The notes below the pieces were generated by a model that made no database searches, had not been told where the DNA came from, and saw only the letters and a program-made list of their open reading frames with translations. Positions 37,697-47,766 of a stretch of DNA of 64,000 nucleotides are shown here, one piece after another. Each line of letters starts with the position of its first letter. Position 1 is the stretch's first letter. Position numbers and translations under genes: made by a program. The stretch comes from Anaeromyxobacter oryzisoli (lineage in GTDB: Bacteria; Myxococcota; Myxococcia; Myxococcales; Anaeromyxobacteraceae), in assembly GCF_022690765.1 (NCBI RefSeq), contig NZ_JALCZA010000018.1, forward strand, positions 1 to 64,000. Reading direction: 5' to 3'.

Positions 37697-39170
37697 CGCG
37701 CCACCCGCTTGCGTCGAGGGTCGCGAGGCACACCGATGTCGTCGCCGAGCGTGGGAACACGACGATCCGAGCTGCGCAGGCGTGCCTGGAAGGCCTGAGC
37801 ATTCATCAGATCGTCCCGACCCCGCCTCCGCTCCGAGGCGGTTCGTGCTGGGGGGGCATGGGGAGGAGCGCACCTGCACGGCAGGCCTGGACTGGCTCGG
37901 GAAGGAGGTGGAGGCCGGGGCGCCGCCCGTGGGCGGGAACCGGAGTGACGAGATCGGCCCCGAAGAAGCCCGCGCTGCAAAGGCATGATGAGCCGCTCGC
38001 CACGGCTGTCGACCGCCGGTCGCAGGGGGAGCTGAGCAGGCACGATGCCCGCACGTCGCCCCCGTGACCGTCCCTCGAGAGCCGGACCGGCACTCGCTCA
38101 CCCCGAGCGCTTCTTCTTCGCTGCGCGCGGCGGCTGCGTTCCCGGTGGCTCGACGGATGCGGGGTCGAAGATCTCGCCGTTCGACCGGCGCGTATAGCGG
38201 TCCATCAAGGCGTCCCCGAAGACCTCGCGAGCGGCGCGCTGGTTGTGAGCCCGGCAAAGGAGGCGAATGTTCTTGATCGTCGGCCGACCGCCGAGGGCCT
38301 GGGCTTTGCGGTGATCGAACTCGAGCTGGTAGGTCGAGCCGCAGATGCCGCCGGAGTCGAGGGGGTACTGGCAGCGGCCGCCGTCGCGAATCCAGACGGC
38401 GCGCTTCACCTCGGCAGGTATGTGATCCGGCTTCGAGGGCCGGCGCTCCGCGAGCGGCTTCTGCACGAGCCCCTTCCGCTTCGCGTGCCGGGCGAGGAGG
38501 AGATCGAGACCGGCCTCGAGGATCTCCTCGGTGCCGGCGCCGGGGTGGGCGTGGGAGAGCGCATCCCGCGCCGCCTCGAGCTTTTCGATGAAGCGGCGCG
38601 AGACGTTGAAGTGAAGCCGCCGGGGGTCGGCGCTGAGCGGCTCGACCGATTCGCCGCGGGCCTCGCGGGAAGATGGGGCCTGCGCCGCGACGCGCGGAGA
38701 GTTGGCATCGAGGTGTTCTGCTGGCCAACCGAACGGCGCGGCGGCCTCGGGCGGCTTCGCCGGCGCGGTCGCGTCGGCCGCCGCGATCGGAAGCTTCACC
38801 ACGGCCGCCGCCGCCGAAGGAGCCGGACCGCGCACCGCGGTGACGACCTCACGGCGCGGCGGTGCCTCGACCGGCTTCAGCTCCGCCAGCGGAGGCTCGG
38901 CTCGTAATGCTATCGGTGAAACGCAGGCCTCTTCGGGGCCGATCTTGCGCAGGCGGTTCCCACGCACTGCGGCGCCCCGGCCTTTCCATCTTCCCGAGCC
39001 CAGACCGCTCGTCATTCGGGACCGTTCGACTGCAAAGCACCCTCCTCGACCGGCGCGCCTCGCGCGAGGACGTGATGAATCCGAAGGCCTGGAACGCGCG
39101 TCGAGGAGCGCAGGGAGGAGTGCGCCGCGCAGGCAGTCAGCGTGCGCCGCAGCAATGCGAGTGGGTGTCG
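37697..39170 (-). mobile_element. HNH-endonuclease element, internally deleted copy
   Basis: This is the same element as at 1207-3316, in the opposite orientation. The flank after the nuclease gene (37.9-38.05 kb) is nearly identical to that of copy 1 for more than 130 bp. The leader with TTGCGCAGG and GATCGGCCCCGAAGA (38.93-39.0 kb) is also shared. Its outer ends carry the two end types swapped relative to copy 1: the CGCGAGGCACAC type lies at 37.7 kb and the CAGCGTGCGCCGCAGC type at 39.13-39.15 kb, consistent with the ends being interchangeable inverted repeats. It stops about 15 bp from the NtrC-type gene's stop codon. Confidence 0.65.
38098..38890 (-). pseudogene. HNH endonuclease, N-terminally deleted copy
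   Basis: The region is highly similar to residues 123-383 of the HNH protein at 1771-2922, from ELKPVE to the KKKRSG end, and keeps an intact HNH site (RCQYP, FDHRKAQ, LLCRAHN). The first about 122 residues and about 320 bp of leader are missing. The element's leader, ending CACCGATAGCATTACGAGCC, is joined directly to the codons for ELKPV with a few filler bases. The fused frame stays open to 39174 but would encode repeat DNA, so the copy is probably inactive or an accidental fusion. Confidence 0.75.
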
Positions 39171-39184
39171 CCACGCCCCCCCGA

Positions 39185-40624
39185 TCATTCGCCGGGGGCA
39201 GCGCCGCGGCCCTCGAGGCCGAGCCGCTTCATCTTGCGCCAGAGCGTCGTTCCCGAGATCCCGAGCTCGCGCGCGACGCGGCCGAGGTCGCCGCTGCAGC
39301 GCGTCAGGGCGGCCGTGATCGTCCGGCGCTCGGCGTCCTCCACCGCCTGCGCGAGCGTGGCGCCGCCCTCGATCCCCTCGCCGACGGGCGCCCCCGCCAC
39401 GGGCTGCTCGAAGGCGACGTCGGCCGCGCGGATCTCGCGCGACGGGGAGAGCGCCGCGGCCTGCTCGATCATGTTCTCGAGCTCGCGGACGTTCCCCGGC
39501 CAGTCGTGCTCGAGGAGGCGGGCGGTCGCCTCGGGGGTGAGCACCTTGTCGCCCCCCGTGCGCTGGTTGAAGCGCCGGAGGAAGTGCGCCGCGAGGAGCG
39601 GGATGTCCTCGCGCCGCTCCCGGAGCGGCGGGATCCGGATGGGGACGACGTTCAGGCGATAGAAGAGATCCTCCCGGAACCGCTTCTCCGCGATCGCCTT
39701 GCGGAGATCCTGGTTGGTCGCGGCGACCACCCGGACGTTCACCTGGACGGGGGTGGACTCGCCGACGCGCCGGATCTCCCCCTCCTGCAGGGCGCGGAGC
39801 AGCTTGGCCTGGAACCCGGGGGCGGTCTCGCCGATCTCGTCGATGAACAGCGTCCCGCCGTTCGCCTCCTCGAACATGCCGCGGCGGGCGCGGGTCGCGC
39901 CGGTGAAGGCGCCCTTCGCGTGCCCGAACAGCTCGGACTCGAGGAGGGTCTCGGTGATCGCGGCGCAGTTCACCGGGACGAACGGCCGGTCGCCGCGCCG
40001 GCTCGTGACGTGGAGCGCCCGCGCGACGAGCTCCTTCCCGACGCCGGACTCGCCGGTGATGAGGACCGTCGCGTCCGTGGGCGCGATGCGGAGCACGCGA
40101 TCGAGCACCTCGCGCATCGCGGCGGAGCGGCCGACGACGTGCTCGAGCCCGTAGCGCTTGCGGAAGTCCTCCGCGAACAGCGAGACCTCGCCGAGCAGGC
40201 GGCGCTTCTCGAGCGCCTTGCCCACGCGGAGGAGGACCTCGTCCTCCTTGAAGGGCTTCGCGAGGAAGTCGTACGCGCCGCGCCGGATCGCCTCGACCGC
40301 CGACTCGATGGTCCCGTACGCGGTCATGACGATGACCTGCGTGTCCGGGGCGAGCTGGTGCGCGCTCTTCAGGACCTCCATCCCGTCGATGGTCGGCATC
40401 CGGAGGTCGGTGAGGATCACGTCGAACGTCTCGTGCTGGAGCCGCTGGATCGCGGTCGCGCCGTCCTCCGCCTCCTGCACGGTGTGACCCGCCTGCCGCA
40501 GCAGGATCGCGGTCGTCGCGCGCATGTTCTTCTGGTCGTCGACGACCAGGATCTTGCCGCCGGAGGGCTCCGGCCGGACCTCCAGCTCGGGGGCGGCGCT
40601 CATGTCGGTGGGGATCTCAGCCAT
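39185..40624 (-). CDS. NtrC-family sigma-54-dependent response regulator
   Basis: This 479-residue transcription activator has a receiver domain (VVDDQKNMRA, phospho-acceptor in ILTDLRMPTIDG, lysine in DFLAKPFKED), a central AAA+ domain with Walker A GESGVGKEL, GAFTGA for sigma-54 contact, Walker B TLFIDEIGE and VRVVAATNQDL, and a C-terminal Fis-type helix-turn-helix (RVARELGISGTTLWRKMKRLG). The start at 40624 overlaps the last 8 bp of the upstream kinase gene, so the two are translationally coupled and form a cognate pair. Its targets should carry GG-N10-GC type sigma-54 promoters. Confidence 0.95.
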   Translation of the reverse strand: MAEIPTDMSAAPELEVRPEPSGGKILVVDDQKNMRATTAILLRQAGHTVQEAEDGATAIQRLQHETFDVILTDLRMPTIDGMEVLKSAHQLAPDTQVIVMTAYGTIESAVEAIRRGAYDFLAKPFKEDEVLLRVGKALEKRRLLGEVSLFAEDFRKRYGLEHVVGRSAAMREVLDRVLRIAPTDATVLITGESGVGKELVARALHVTSRRGDRPFVPVNCAAITETLLESELFGHAKGAFTGATRARRGMFEEANGGTLFIDEIGETAPGFQAKLLRALQEGEIRRVGESTPVQVNVRVVAATNQDLRKAIAEKRFREDLFYRLNVVPIRIPPLRERREDIPLLAAHFLRRFNQRTGGDKVLTPEATARLLEHDWPGNVRELENMIEQAAALSPSREIRAADVAFEQPVAGAPVGEGIEGGATLAQAVEDAERRTITAALTRCSGDLGRVARELGISGTTLWRKMKRLGLEGRGAAPGE

Positions 40625-43600
40625 TCCCGTCCTCGATTTCAATCGCCCCGCGGGCGCCGCCCGGCGCGAGGGGGAAGCGCAGCGAGATCGTCGTGCCCGC
40701 CCCCGGGCGGCTCCGCACCGAGATCTCGCCGCCGTGCCCCTCGACGATGCGCTTCACCACCGCGAGCCCGAGCCCGGTGCCGCTCGCCTTCGTGGTGAAG
40801 AAGGGCTCGAAGATCCGGCTCCGGACCTCGTCCGGGATGCCCGCGCCGCTGTCCTCGATCTCGACGAGCGCGCTCCGCTCCTCGCGGCGGGTGCGGACCG
40901 TGAGGACCCCGCCGCGCGGCATCGCCTGGACGGCGTTGACGGCGACGTTCAGCACGGCCTGGCGCACGAGGCGGGCGTCGAGCGACACGAGGGGCAGGTC
41001 GCCGGTCTCGCGGTGCAGCTCGATCGCCGTCGAGTGCTGGGCCAGCGCCGCGGCGACCGCCTCGTCCACCACGCGCTCGAGCGACTCGGCGCGGACGAGC
41101 GGCGTGGACGGCCGGGCGAAGTCGAGGAGATCGCCCACGATGCGGTTCAGCCGATCGGCCTCCTCGCCGAGGATGTCGAGCAGCATCTTCGCGTCGCCGT
41201 GCGGCCGGAGGAGGCGCCGCAGCGAGCCGAGCGAGTTGAAGATCACGCCCAGCGGGTTCCGCACCTCGTGGGCGACCACGGCGGCGAGCTCGCCGAGGGC
41301 GGCGAGCCGCTCCTGCTGGATGAGCTGCCGCTGCGCTTGCGCGAGCTCGGCGTAGCTCCGCCGGAGATCCTCGTAGAGCCGCGCGTTCTCGGCGGCGACG
41401 GCGAGCTGGTTCGCGATCGCCGCGGCGCGCTCCACCTCGGCGGGGCTGAACCGGCGCGGCCCGCGGGTCTCGACGATCACCGCCGTCCCGATGTAGCGGT
41501 CGCGGACGAGGAGCGGCAGCCCCAGCAGCGCGCGGGCGCCCCCGTCGTCCACGCGGTCGTCCCGGACGCGCGGGTCCGTCGCCGCGTCCTCGATGACGAT
41601 CGGCTCGCGCCGGTCGTGGACGAGCGACGCGAGGCGCGCGCCGGTGGAGTGGAGCGGCTGACGTTGCCCGACGCGCTCCGCGGTCATCCCCCACACCGCG
41701 CGGATCTCGAGCTGCGCCCCGTCCTCGCCGAGCAGCGCCAGCAGCGCGACCGGGGCGTCCACGATGCGCGCGAGGTTCCGGACGCCCGCGTCGAGCACGC
41801 GCTCGATGTCGAGCGTCGCGACGAGGGAGCGCCCCACCTCGTGCAGCAGGCCGAGCTCCTCGGCACGCCGGCGCGTCTCGGAGTAGAGCCGCGCGTTGTC
41901 CACGGCCACGGCGAGCTGGCTCGCGATGGCCATGGCGCGGGAGAGCTCGGCGGGCGTGAAGGTGCGCTCCGCCTCCGCCGCCGTCACGAGCGCGACGCCG
42001 ACCGGCTGGTCGCGCACGTGGAGCGGGATCGCGAGCGAGGCGGGCGACGCAGGGGCGCCGGGAGCGTCCACCGCCGGGGCGCGCCCGGCGACGGGGGCGC
42101 GGGCGTGGAGCGCCTCGCGGGCGAGCGAGCCCTCCGAGAGCGCGATCGCGGCCGGCCCGATGGGCGGGCCGGACGAGGCGGCGCGGCGCAGCTCGGCGTG
42201 ACGGACGTCGTCGAGGAGGATGGTGCAGGCCGAGCCGGCGAGGGTCCGCCTGAGGTGCTGCGCGCCGAGCGCGAGCACCTCCTCGAGCTCGAGGGACGAC
42301 GACACCACCCGGGCGACGTCGATGACGGTGGAGAGCTCGGACAGGCGCTGCCGCGCCTCGGCGTAGAGCTCCGCGTTCTCGAGCCCCACCGCCAGCTCGC
42401 CCGCGAGGGCGTTCGCGAGGGCCAGCTCCGCCTCCGTGAAGGCGCGCCCCGCGTCGTCCGCGAGGCAGAGCACCCCGCGCGTCGCGGCGCGGGAGGTGAG
42501 GGGGACCACGAGCAGCGCGAGCGGCGGGACCTGCGCGTCGCCGTGCATCGCGCTGCGGGGGTCCTTCGTCACGTCCTCGCACCACGCCGGGGCGCGGCGC
42601 TTGATCGCCTCCGCGGCGAGCTGGTCGTGCGCGAGGAGATCGACGCGCGACGAGTCGAACGGGACGCCCCAGCCGGCCACGCCGCGCAGGCGCGCGCCGG
42701 GCGTGTCGTCCGCCGCGAGGAGGACGGCGGCCGCCCGGCAACGCAGCGCCCGGGCGGCCTCGCGGCAGCCGTCGTCGAGCAGCCCCTGCACGTCGCCCGG
42801 CGCGTTCCCGAAGATCCGGAGCGCGAGCGCGTGGACCGCCTCGAGGTCCGAGAGCCGGCGCCGGACGTCGGCGAACAGCCTCGCGTTCTCCACGGCGACG
42901 CCGAGCTGGACCCCGACCGCCGAGAGGAGGGTCACCTCGCCGTCCGAGGTCGCGTGCGGCCGGCGGCGCCCGAACACCACGGCGCCGACCGCCGCCTGGC
43001 CCTTCGCGAGGAGCGGCACCGCGATGGCGGACTGGAGCCCCTCCGCCACGCCCATGGCCGCCGAGACGGAGGCGTCGAGGCGGAGGCTCGCCTCGTCCCA
43101 CTGCACCGGGCCGAGCCGCTGCACGGCGAGCCCCGCCAGCCCCTCGCCGACCTCGAGCTGGGCGCACCGGGCGGCGGTCTCCGACGCGACGCCGGAGGCG
43201 GCGACGAGGACGAGCCGGTCCCCCTCGCGCAGGTAGGCCGCCGCGGTGTCCGCCTGGAACGTCTCGCGGATGCGCCGGAGTGCGTTGTCGAGGAGCAGGA
43301 CCGGGTCGAGCTGCCCGGTCGCGAGCGCGACGTCGTTCAGGAGCGTGAGCTCCGCGACGCGCCGGCGCAGGTCGGCGAGCAGCCCGTGTGACTCGACGGC
43401 GCCGGCGAGGTGCGCGCCGGCCGCGCCGAGCAGGTCGAGGCGCGGGCGCACCGCCTCGGGCGCCGCGGGGAACCCCGCCCCCATCACCCCGACCACCTTC
43501 GAGCGGGCGACGAGGGGGACCCAGACCGCGGTCCGACACGGGGGCAGCGCGAGCGCGTCGCCGTCGTCCGCCGTGACCAGCCGCGGGGCGGCCTCGCGGA

Positions 43601-43928
43601 GGACCGCGCCCAGCGGCGACGCGAGCGGCACGCGGGCTGCGCGCGGGTCGTCCGGCGCGCCCGCGGGGGCGTGGACCCGGAGGAGGACGCGCTCGGCCTC
43701 GTCGAGGACGAAGAACGCGAGCCCGGCGCAGCCCGCCGCCTCCCGGAGGATCGCCTCGGCCCGGGCGAAGAGGCTCGGGAGGTCGGCGGCGCCGACCGCG
43801 AGGCCGGCGAGCTGGTTCAGGGCGGCCAGGTCGGCGTTGCGGCGGGTGAGCTCCGCGACGAGCCGGGCCGCCTCCTCGGGGTCCTCGAGGCGCGGCGGCC
43901 GCTCCACGTCCGCGGTGGCGGCGGTCAT
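40617..43928 (-). CDS. Multi-GAF sensor histidine kinase
   Basis: This 1103-residue soluble kinase has no membrane segment. Five tandem GAF domains (about 40-180, 190-345, 360-520, 535-690, 700-860) are each followed by a heptad linker of the form ENARLY-x3-RRR-x2-EL, so signals are probably relayed along stacked coiled coils. The HisKA box VVAHEVRNPLGVIFNS and the ATPase motifs NVAVNAVQAM, DSGAGIP and GTGLGLAVVKRIVEGHGG complete an NtrB-like kinase. It starts at ATG 43928, overlapping the selB stop (ATGA), and overlaps the NtrC-type gene downstream. The ligands of the GAF domains are unknown. Confidence 0.93.
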   Translation of the reverse strand: MTAATADVERPPRLEDPEEAARLVAELTRRNADLAALNQLAGLAVGAADLPSLFARAEAILREAAGCAGLAFFVLDEAERVLLRVHAPAGAPDDPRAARVPLASPLGAVLREAAPRLVTADDGDALALPPCRTAVWVPLVARSKVVGVMGAGFPAAPEAVRPRLDLLGAAGAHLAGAVESHGLLADLRRRVAELTLLNDVALATGQLDPVLLLDNALRRIRETFQADTAAAYLREGDRLVLVAASGVASETAARCAQLEVGEGLAGLAVQRLGPVQWDEASLRLDASVSAAMGVAEGLQSAIAVPLLAKGQAAVGAVVFGRRRPHATSDGEVTLLSAVGVQLGVAVENARLFADVRRRLSDLEAVHALALRIFGNAPGDVQGLLDDGCREAARALRCRAAAVLLAADDTPGARLRGVAGWGVPFDSSRVDLLAHDQLAAEAIKRRAPAWCEDVTKDPRSAMHGDAQVPPLALLVVPLTSRAATRGVLCLADDAGRAFTEAELALANALAGELAVGLENAELYAEARQRLSELSTVIDVARVVSSSLELEEVLALGAQHLRRTLAGSACTILLDDVRHAELRRAASSGPPIGPAAIALSEGSLAREALHARAPVAGRAPAVDAPGAPASPASLAIPLHVRDQPVGVALVTAAEAERTFTPAELSRAMAIASQLAVAVDNARLYSETRRRAEELGLLHEVGRSLVATLDIERVLDAGVRNLARIVDAPVALLALLGEDGAQLEIRAVWGMTAERVGQRQPLHSTGARLASLVHDRREPIVIEDAATDPRVRDDRVDDGGARALLGLPLLVRDRYIGTAVIVETRGPRRFSPAEVERAAAIANQLAVAAENARLYEDLRRSYAELAQAQRQLIQQERLAALGELAAVVAHEVRNPLGVIFNSLGSLRRLLRPHGDAKMLLDILGEEADRLNRIVGDLLDFARPSTPLVRAESLERVVDEAVAAALAQHSTAIELHRETGDLPLVSLDARLVRQAVLNVAVNAVQAMPRGGVLTVRTRREERSALVEIEDSGAGIPDEVRSRIFEPFFTTKASGTGLGLAVVKRIVEGHGGEISVRSRPGAGTTISLRFPLAPGGARGAIEIEDGNG

Positions 43929-45904
43929 CCGCGTCCCTCGCCGCGCAGCACGCGCTTCTCGCCCACCCGGAGCGTCACCTTCTCGCGGTCGAAGTACTCG
44001 GCGAGCGGGATCACGTGCTTGCGGGTGGCGCCGACGAGATCCTTGAACTCCTGGGTCGTGATGGCCTTCCGCTCGCGGAGGAAGGCGACGAGCCGCTCCC
44101 GGAGGGCCTGGACGGCGGCGGCGTCGAAGTGGAGCTCGGCGGAGACCCGGACGGCGCGCCCCTCCGCGGCGAGGAGCTTCAGCACCGCCTGCACGTCCGC
44201 CGCGCTGCCGCCGACCGCGGCCGGCAGGTCCGCGAGCCAGGGCGGCGTGAGCCCGCCGCGCGCCAGCGCCTGCGCGACCTTCTCCTTGAGCGCGCCCCCG
44301 GCGGCGCCGCTCGCGGCCGCCTGGTGCCCGCGCTCCCGGACGTGATCGCCGTCCACCACGAGCGCGCCCTTCTCCGTCGCCTGCGCGAGCAGCCGCTGGA
44401 AGAGGCGCGGGTCGGTGACGGGCGGGAGCCGGCCCCGCAGCTCCTCGCGCCCCATGCCCGCGGCGAGGGGGTGCTCGCGGTGGAACGCCGCCACCGCCTC
44501 GGCGAGGCGCCGCGACAGGTCGGCGGCGACCGGGCCGGCCACGTACGCGCGCCGTTCGCGGTCGAAGAGGAGCGCCTCGCCGCGCGCGCCGAGCCGGTCG
44601 AGCGAGGCCTGGACCGCCTTCGGGGCGAGGGCGGTCCGGCCGGAGAGGGCCGCGGCGTCGAGCCCCGCCGGCCCGGCCATGGCGAGCACCGCGCCGACGC
44701 GGGCGTCGGCGTCCCCCCCGGCGAGCACCTCGAGCTGCGCGAGCGCCTCGGGGCGGCCGCGCCGCCGCTTCGGCGCGGCCACGGCCAGCACCCGGCCGCC
44801 GCCCACGGTCTTCCCTCGTCCCTCGAGCACGGTGAAGCCGCGCAGGATGAAGCGCTGCCCGGGGAGGGCGGCGGCGGGCTCGCCCAGCCGGAGCTGGGCG
44901 AGCGCGGTGTCGCCGGGGCGGAGCTCGGCGCGATCGAGGAGCGCGACCGCGGCGGGGACCTGGGCGGTGCCGACGTGGAGGAGGAGCTTCGCCCGGTGGC
45001 GCAGCGGCTTCGGCGCCGCCGCGAGCAGGGTGACCTCGACGTCGAGGACCGAGGAGGCGGGCACGGCGCCGGGGTGGACCAGCGCCTGGCCGCGCCGGAC
45101 GGCGGCGGCCTCGACGCCCGGCAGGTTCACGGCCGTGCGCTGCCCGGCGAGCGCCCGCGGCGTCGGCTCGCCGTGCACCTGCACCGTGCGCACGCGGAGC
45201 GCGTCGCTGCCCGGCGCCGCGGGGAGGAGCGCGACCGCGTCCCCCTCGGCGAGCTGGCCGGAGAGGATCGTGCCGGTGACCACGGTGCCGAAGCCCTTGA
45301 GCGAGAAGGCGCGGTCGATCGGGAGGAGCAGGGGACCGTCGGCGGGGCGCTCCGGCACCTCGGCGGCGAGGGCGGTGAGCGCGGCGACGAGCCGGTCGAG
45401 CCCCGCGCCCGTCGTCGCCGAGACCGGGACGATGGGCGCGCCCTCGAGGAAGGTCCCCCGCGTCACCTCGCGGACGTCGGCCTCGAGGAGCGGGTACCAG
45501 TCCGAGCCGAGATCGGGCAGGAGGTCGGCCTTGGTCACCGCGACGAGCCCGCGCGGCACCCCGAGGAGGCGGCAGATGTCGAGGTGCTCGCGGGTCTGCG
45601 GCATGACGCCCTCGTCCGCGGCGATGACGAGGACGACGAGGTCGATCCCGCCGGCGCCCGCCGCCATGGCGCGGACGAAGCGCTCGTGGCCGGGCACGTC
45701 CACCACTCCCGCCACCGTGCCGTCGGCGAGCGGGAGGTGCGCGAACCCGAGCTCGATGGTGATGCCGCGCCGCTTCTCCTCGCGGAGTCGATCGGTGTCG
45801 ATGCCGGTCAGGGCGCGGACGAGGGAGGTCTTCCCGTGGTCGATGTGGCCGGCGGTGCCGATGACGACGCGCCGGGCGCGCGCGGATCCTTCGCTGACGT
45901 TCAC
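43925..45904 (-). CDS. selB: Selenocysteine-specific translation elongation factor
   Basis: This GTPase delivers selenocysteyl-tRNA(Sec) to UGA codons with a SECIS hairpin. The 659-residue protein has G1 [27 protein letters not shown]3 DVPGHERF, G4 TKADLL, the domain II-III barrels, and four C-terminal winged-helix domains (about 390-655) for SECIS RNA binding, ending [23 protein letters not shown]. It is the first gene of a selB-kinase-NtrC overlapping set. SelA is encoded 12 kb away on the same strand. Confidence 0.96.
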   Translation of the reverse strand: MNVSEGSARARRVVIGTAGHIDHGKTSLVRALTGIDTDRLREEKRRGITIELGFAHLPLADGTVAGVVDVPGHERFVRAMAAGAGGIDLVVLVIAADEGVMPQTREHLDICRLLGVPRGLVAVTKADLLPDLGSDWYPLLEADVREVTRGTFLEGAPIVPVSATTGAGLDRLVAALTALAAEVPERPADGPLLLPIDRAFSLKGFGTVVTGTILSGQLAEGDAVALLPAAPGSDALRVRTVQVHGEPTPRALAGQRTAVNLPGVEAAAVRRGQALVHPGAVPASSVLDVEVTLLAAAPKPLRHRAKLLLHVGTAQVPAAVALLDRAELRPGDTALAQLRLGEPAAALPGQRFILRGFTVLEGRGKTVGGGRVLAVAAPKRRRGRPEALAQLEVLAGGDADARVGAVLAMAGPAGLDAAALSGRTALAPKAVQASLDRLGARGEALLFDRERRAYVAGPVAADLSRRLAEAVAAFHREHPLAAGMGREELRGRLPPVTDPRLFQRLLAQATEKGALVVDGDHVRERGHQAAASGAAGGALKEKVAQALARGGLTPPWLADLPAAVGGSAADVQAVLKLLAAEGRAVRVSAELHFDAAAVQALRERLVAFLRERKAITTQEFKDLVGATRKHVIPLAEYFDREKVTLRVGEKRVLRGEGRG

Positions 45905-45946
45905 CGACGATCCCCCCGCCCCTTCGCGCGCCGACCCGCGCCGGCG

Positions 45947-46702
45947 CTACACCCCGACCTCGCCGGGATCCTCCGGGCCGGCGCCCGCGTCGAGCTGGTA
46001 GTCCCAGCCGAACAGGATCAGCTCGTCGGTCTCCAGCGCGGCGAAGTCCGGCCGCGCGCCGTGGGGCCGCACGACGAGGACGGCGGTCTTGACCTCGCGC
46101 GCGCCAGCCTTCCTGGCGAGGGCGCGCGCCTTCGCGAGCGTCGCCCCGGTCGAGGCCACGTCGTCCACCACCAGCACCTTCTTCTTCGTGAGGTCCGGCA
46201 GCTCGGCGATGGGCGCGGTCCCGGCGCCGTCGCGCCTGCGCCGCTCGATCCGCACCGACAGGAAGTCGGCCCCGAGGACGCTGGCGAGCGCGCCCCCCGC
46301 GAACACGCCGCCCTTCGCGATCCCGACCACGACGTCGGGGCGGAACCGCTCCGCGATGCGTGCGCCGAGCGCCCGGGCCACCTCGCCGAACGCCGCCCAG
46401 CCGATCTCGCGCATCGCCCGCTTCGGCGCGCGCTTCAACCGCGCCGGCGCGGCGAGGCGATCCATCGCGAAGCCGTCCGCGACGCCCATGCCGAGCGGGT
46501 GCTCGGCGCCGGCGCGAGAGGCGTGCGCGGCCTTCCGCGCGCGGGCTGGCGCCCGGCCGCGAGACGTCGCGGACTTCGGGCGGCGACCGCTTCGCGGAGG
46601 GCGAGGGGCGCGGCGGACGGTCTTCCTCTTCTTCGCGGTCGGGATGGCCCTGCCTCCTGAAAAGGCCGCTCGCGCGGCGGGCGGAAAGCCCGAATCTACC
46701 AC
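45947..46702 (-). CDS. Phosphoribosyltransferase-domain protein
   Basis: The C-terminal 150 residues form a type I PRTase fold with [19 protein letters not shown], the PRPP loop [14 protein letters not shown] and a hydrophobic WDYQLDAG end. The N-terminal about 75 residues are very basic and alanine-rich ([20 protein letters not shown]), unlike purified enzyme families, and may be a nucleic-acid-binding tail or a mis-called leader. If GTG 46702 is not the start, ATG near residue 73 (MGVADGF) is possible. Hypoxanthine/xanthine PRTase activity is likely but unproven. Confidence 0.7.
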   Translation of the reverse strand: MVDSGFPPAARAAFSGGRAIPTAKKRKTVRRAPRPPRSGRRPKSATSRGRAPARARKAAHASRAGAEHPLGMGVADGFAMDRLAAPARLKRAPKRAMREIGWAAFGEVARALGARIAERFRPDVVVGIAKGGVFAGGALASVLGADFLSVRIERRRRDGAGTAPIAELPDLTKKKVLVVDDVASTGATLAKARALARKAGAREVKTAVLVVRPHGARPDFAALETDELILFGWDYQLDAGAGPEDPGEVGV

Positions 46703-46712
46703 GCCGGCGCGA

Positions 46713-47678
46713 TCACGCGTCGCCGTCGCGCTCGGCGAGCCTCCGGGCGAGATCGCGGAGCTCGGCCTCGGGGACGACGTAGCGCGACCGGCAGAACTCG
46801 CAGGTGATGACCGCCTGCCGCTCCTTCGCGAGCACGTCCGCGATCCCCTCGCGCCCGAGCGCCGAGACCGCCACGCGGGCCCGCTCCTGGCTGCAGCCGC
46901 AGCGGTAGGCGAGCTCGAGGTCGCCGAGGAGCTCGAACCCGTCCCCGACCACCGCGCGGATCGCGTCCTGCGCCGAGGCGCCGGCGGCGACCGCCCGGGC
47001 GAGCGCGCCCGCGGCGAGGCGGGCGCGCACCTCCTCGACGGCGGCGCCGTCCCCGTCCGGCAGCCGCTGCACCAGGAGGCCGGCGACGTCGCCGAGGGGC
47101 TCGTCGCCCCGCGGGACGACGGCGAGGTCGAGGGCGGTCGCGACCTGCTCGCTCGCGGCGAACCAGCGCCGGAGGTCGCCCGCGAGGTCCAGCGCCTCCA
47201 GCTCCACCGCGCTCCGGTAGAAGTTGCCCGCGCCGACCTCCCGGACCACCGAGAGGAACCCGCGGCCGCCCAGCGCGGCCCGGGCGCCCAGGGCGGCGTC
47301 GCCCGGGAAGCTCACCCGCGGGTGGCGGACGTAGCCGCGGACGTTCCCCGCGACGTCGGCGTCCACGAACAGCCCGCCGAGCGGGCCGTCGCACTCGAGC
47401 TGGAGGTTCACCCGGTTCTCGTCCTTCTGCAGCGCCCCGAGGAGCGCGCCGGCCGCGAGTGCCTCCGCGAACAGGCGGGCGCTCGTCGGGTAGAGGCCGT
47501 GGAGGACCCGCGACATCCGCGCCGTGTCGCCGACGCGGGCGAACACGACCCGCAGGCCGAGGTTCGGGACGAGGCCGCGGCAGACGCGATCGCCGCGCTC
47601 GCCGTGACGCCGCGGCGCGGGGGACCGCTCTCCGGCGGCGGTTTCGGGGGCGCGGTCGCCAGGGGTTCGTTCGGTCAT
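46713..47678 (-). CDS. hslO: Redox-regulated chaperone Hsp33
   Basis: This holdase is switched on by oxidation and heat. The 321-residue protein has the N-terminal dimerisation domain (GDTARMSRVLHGLYPTSARLFAEALAAGALLGALQK) and the C-terminal zinc-thiolate switch CGCS...CEFC, the four cysteines that release zinc on oxidation. The first about 35 residues are extra and low-complexity compared with the family. It starts at ATG 47678, and the phosphoribosyltransferase frame begins 10 bp after its stop. Confidence 0.92.
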   Translation of the reverse strand: MTERTPGDRAPETAAGERSPAPRRHGERGDRVCRGLVPNLGLRVVFARVGDTARMSRVLHGLYPTSARLFAEALAAGALLGALQKDENRVNLQLECDGPLGGLFVDADVAGNVRGYVRHPRVSFPGDAALGARAALGGRGFLSVVREVGAGNFYRSAVELEALDLAGDLRRWFAASEQVATALDLAVVPRGDEPLGDVAGLLVQRLPDGDGAAVEEVRARLAAGALARAVAAGASAQDAIRAVVGDGFELLGDLELAYRCGCSQERARVAVSALGREGIADVLAKERQAVITCEFCRSRYVVPEAELRDLARRLAERDGDA

Positions 47679-47766
47679 CCGGGTGATTCTGTTCGGGACG
47701 CCGCCCGCGCGCCAGGAGGATCGCGCCGCCGACGCGACGCGGGCGCGGTCGGCGGCATGCCCGCCT

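Noticed and set aside
30261-45904. A tRNA(Sec) gene or a SECIS-containing selenoprotein near selA or selB
   Set aside because: No 90-nt-plus cloverleaf with a UCA anticodon and no in-frame TGA followed by a hairpin in a recognisable selenoprotein family was found by eye.
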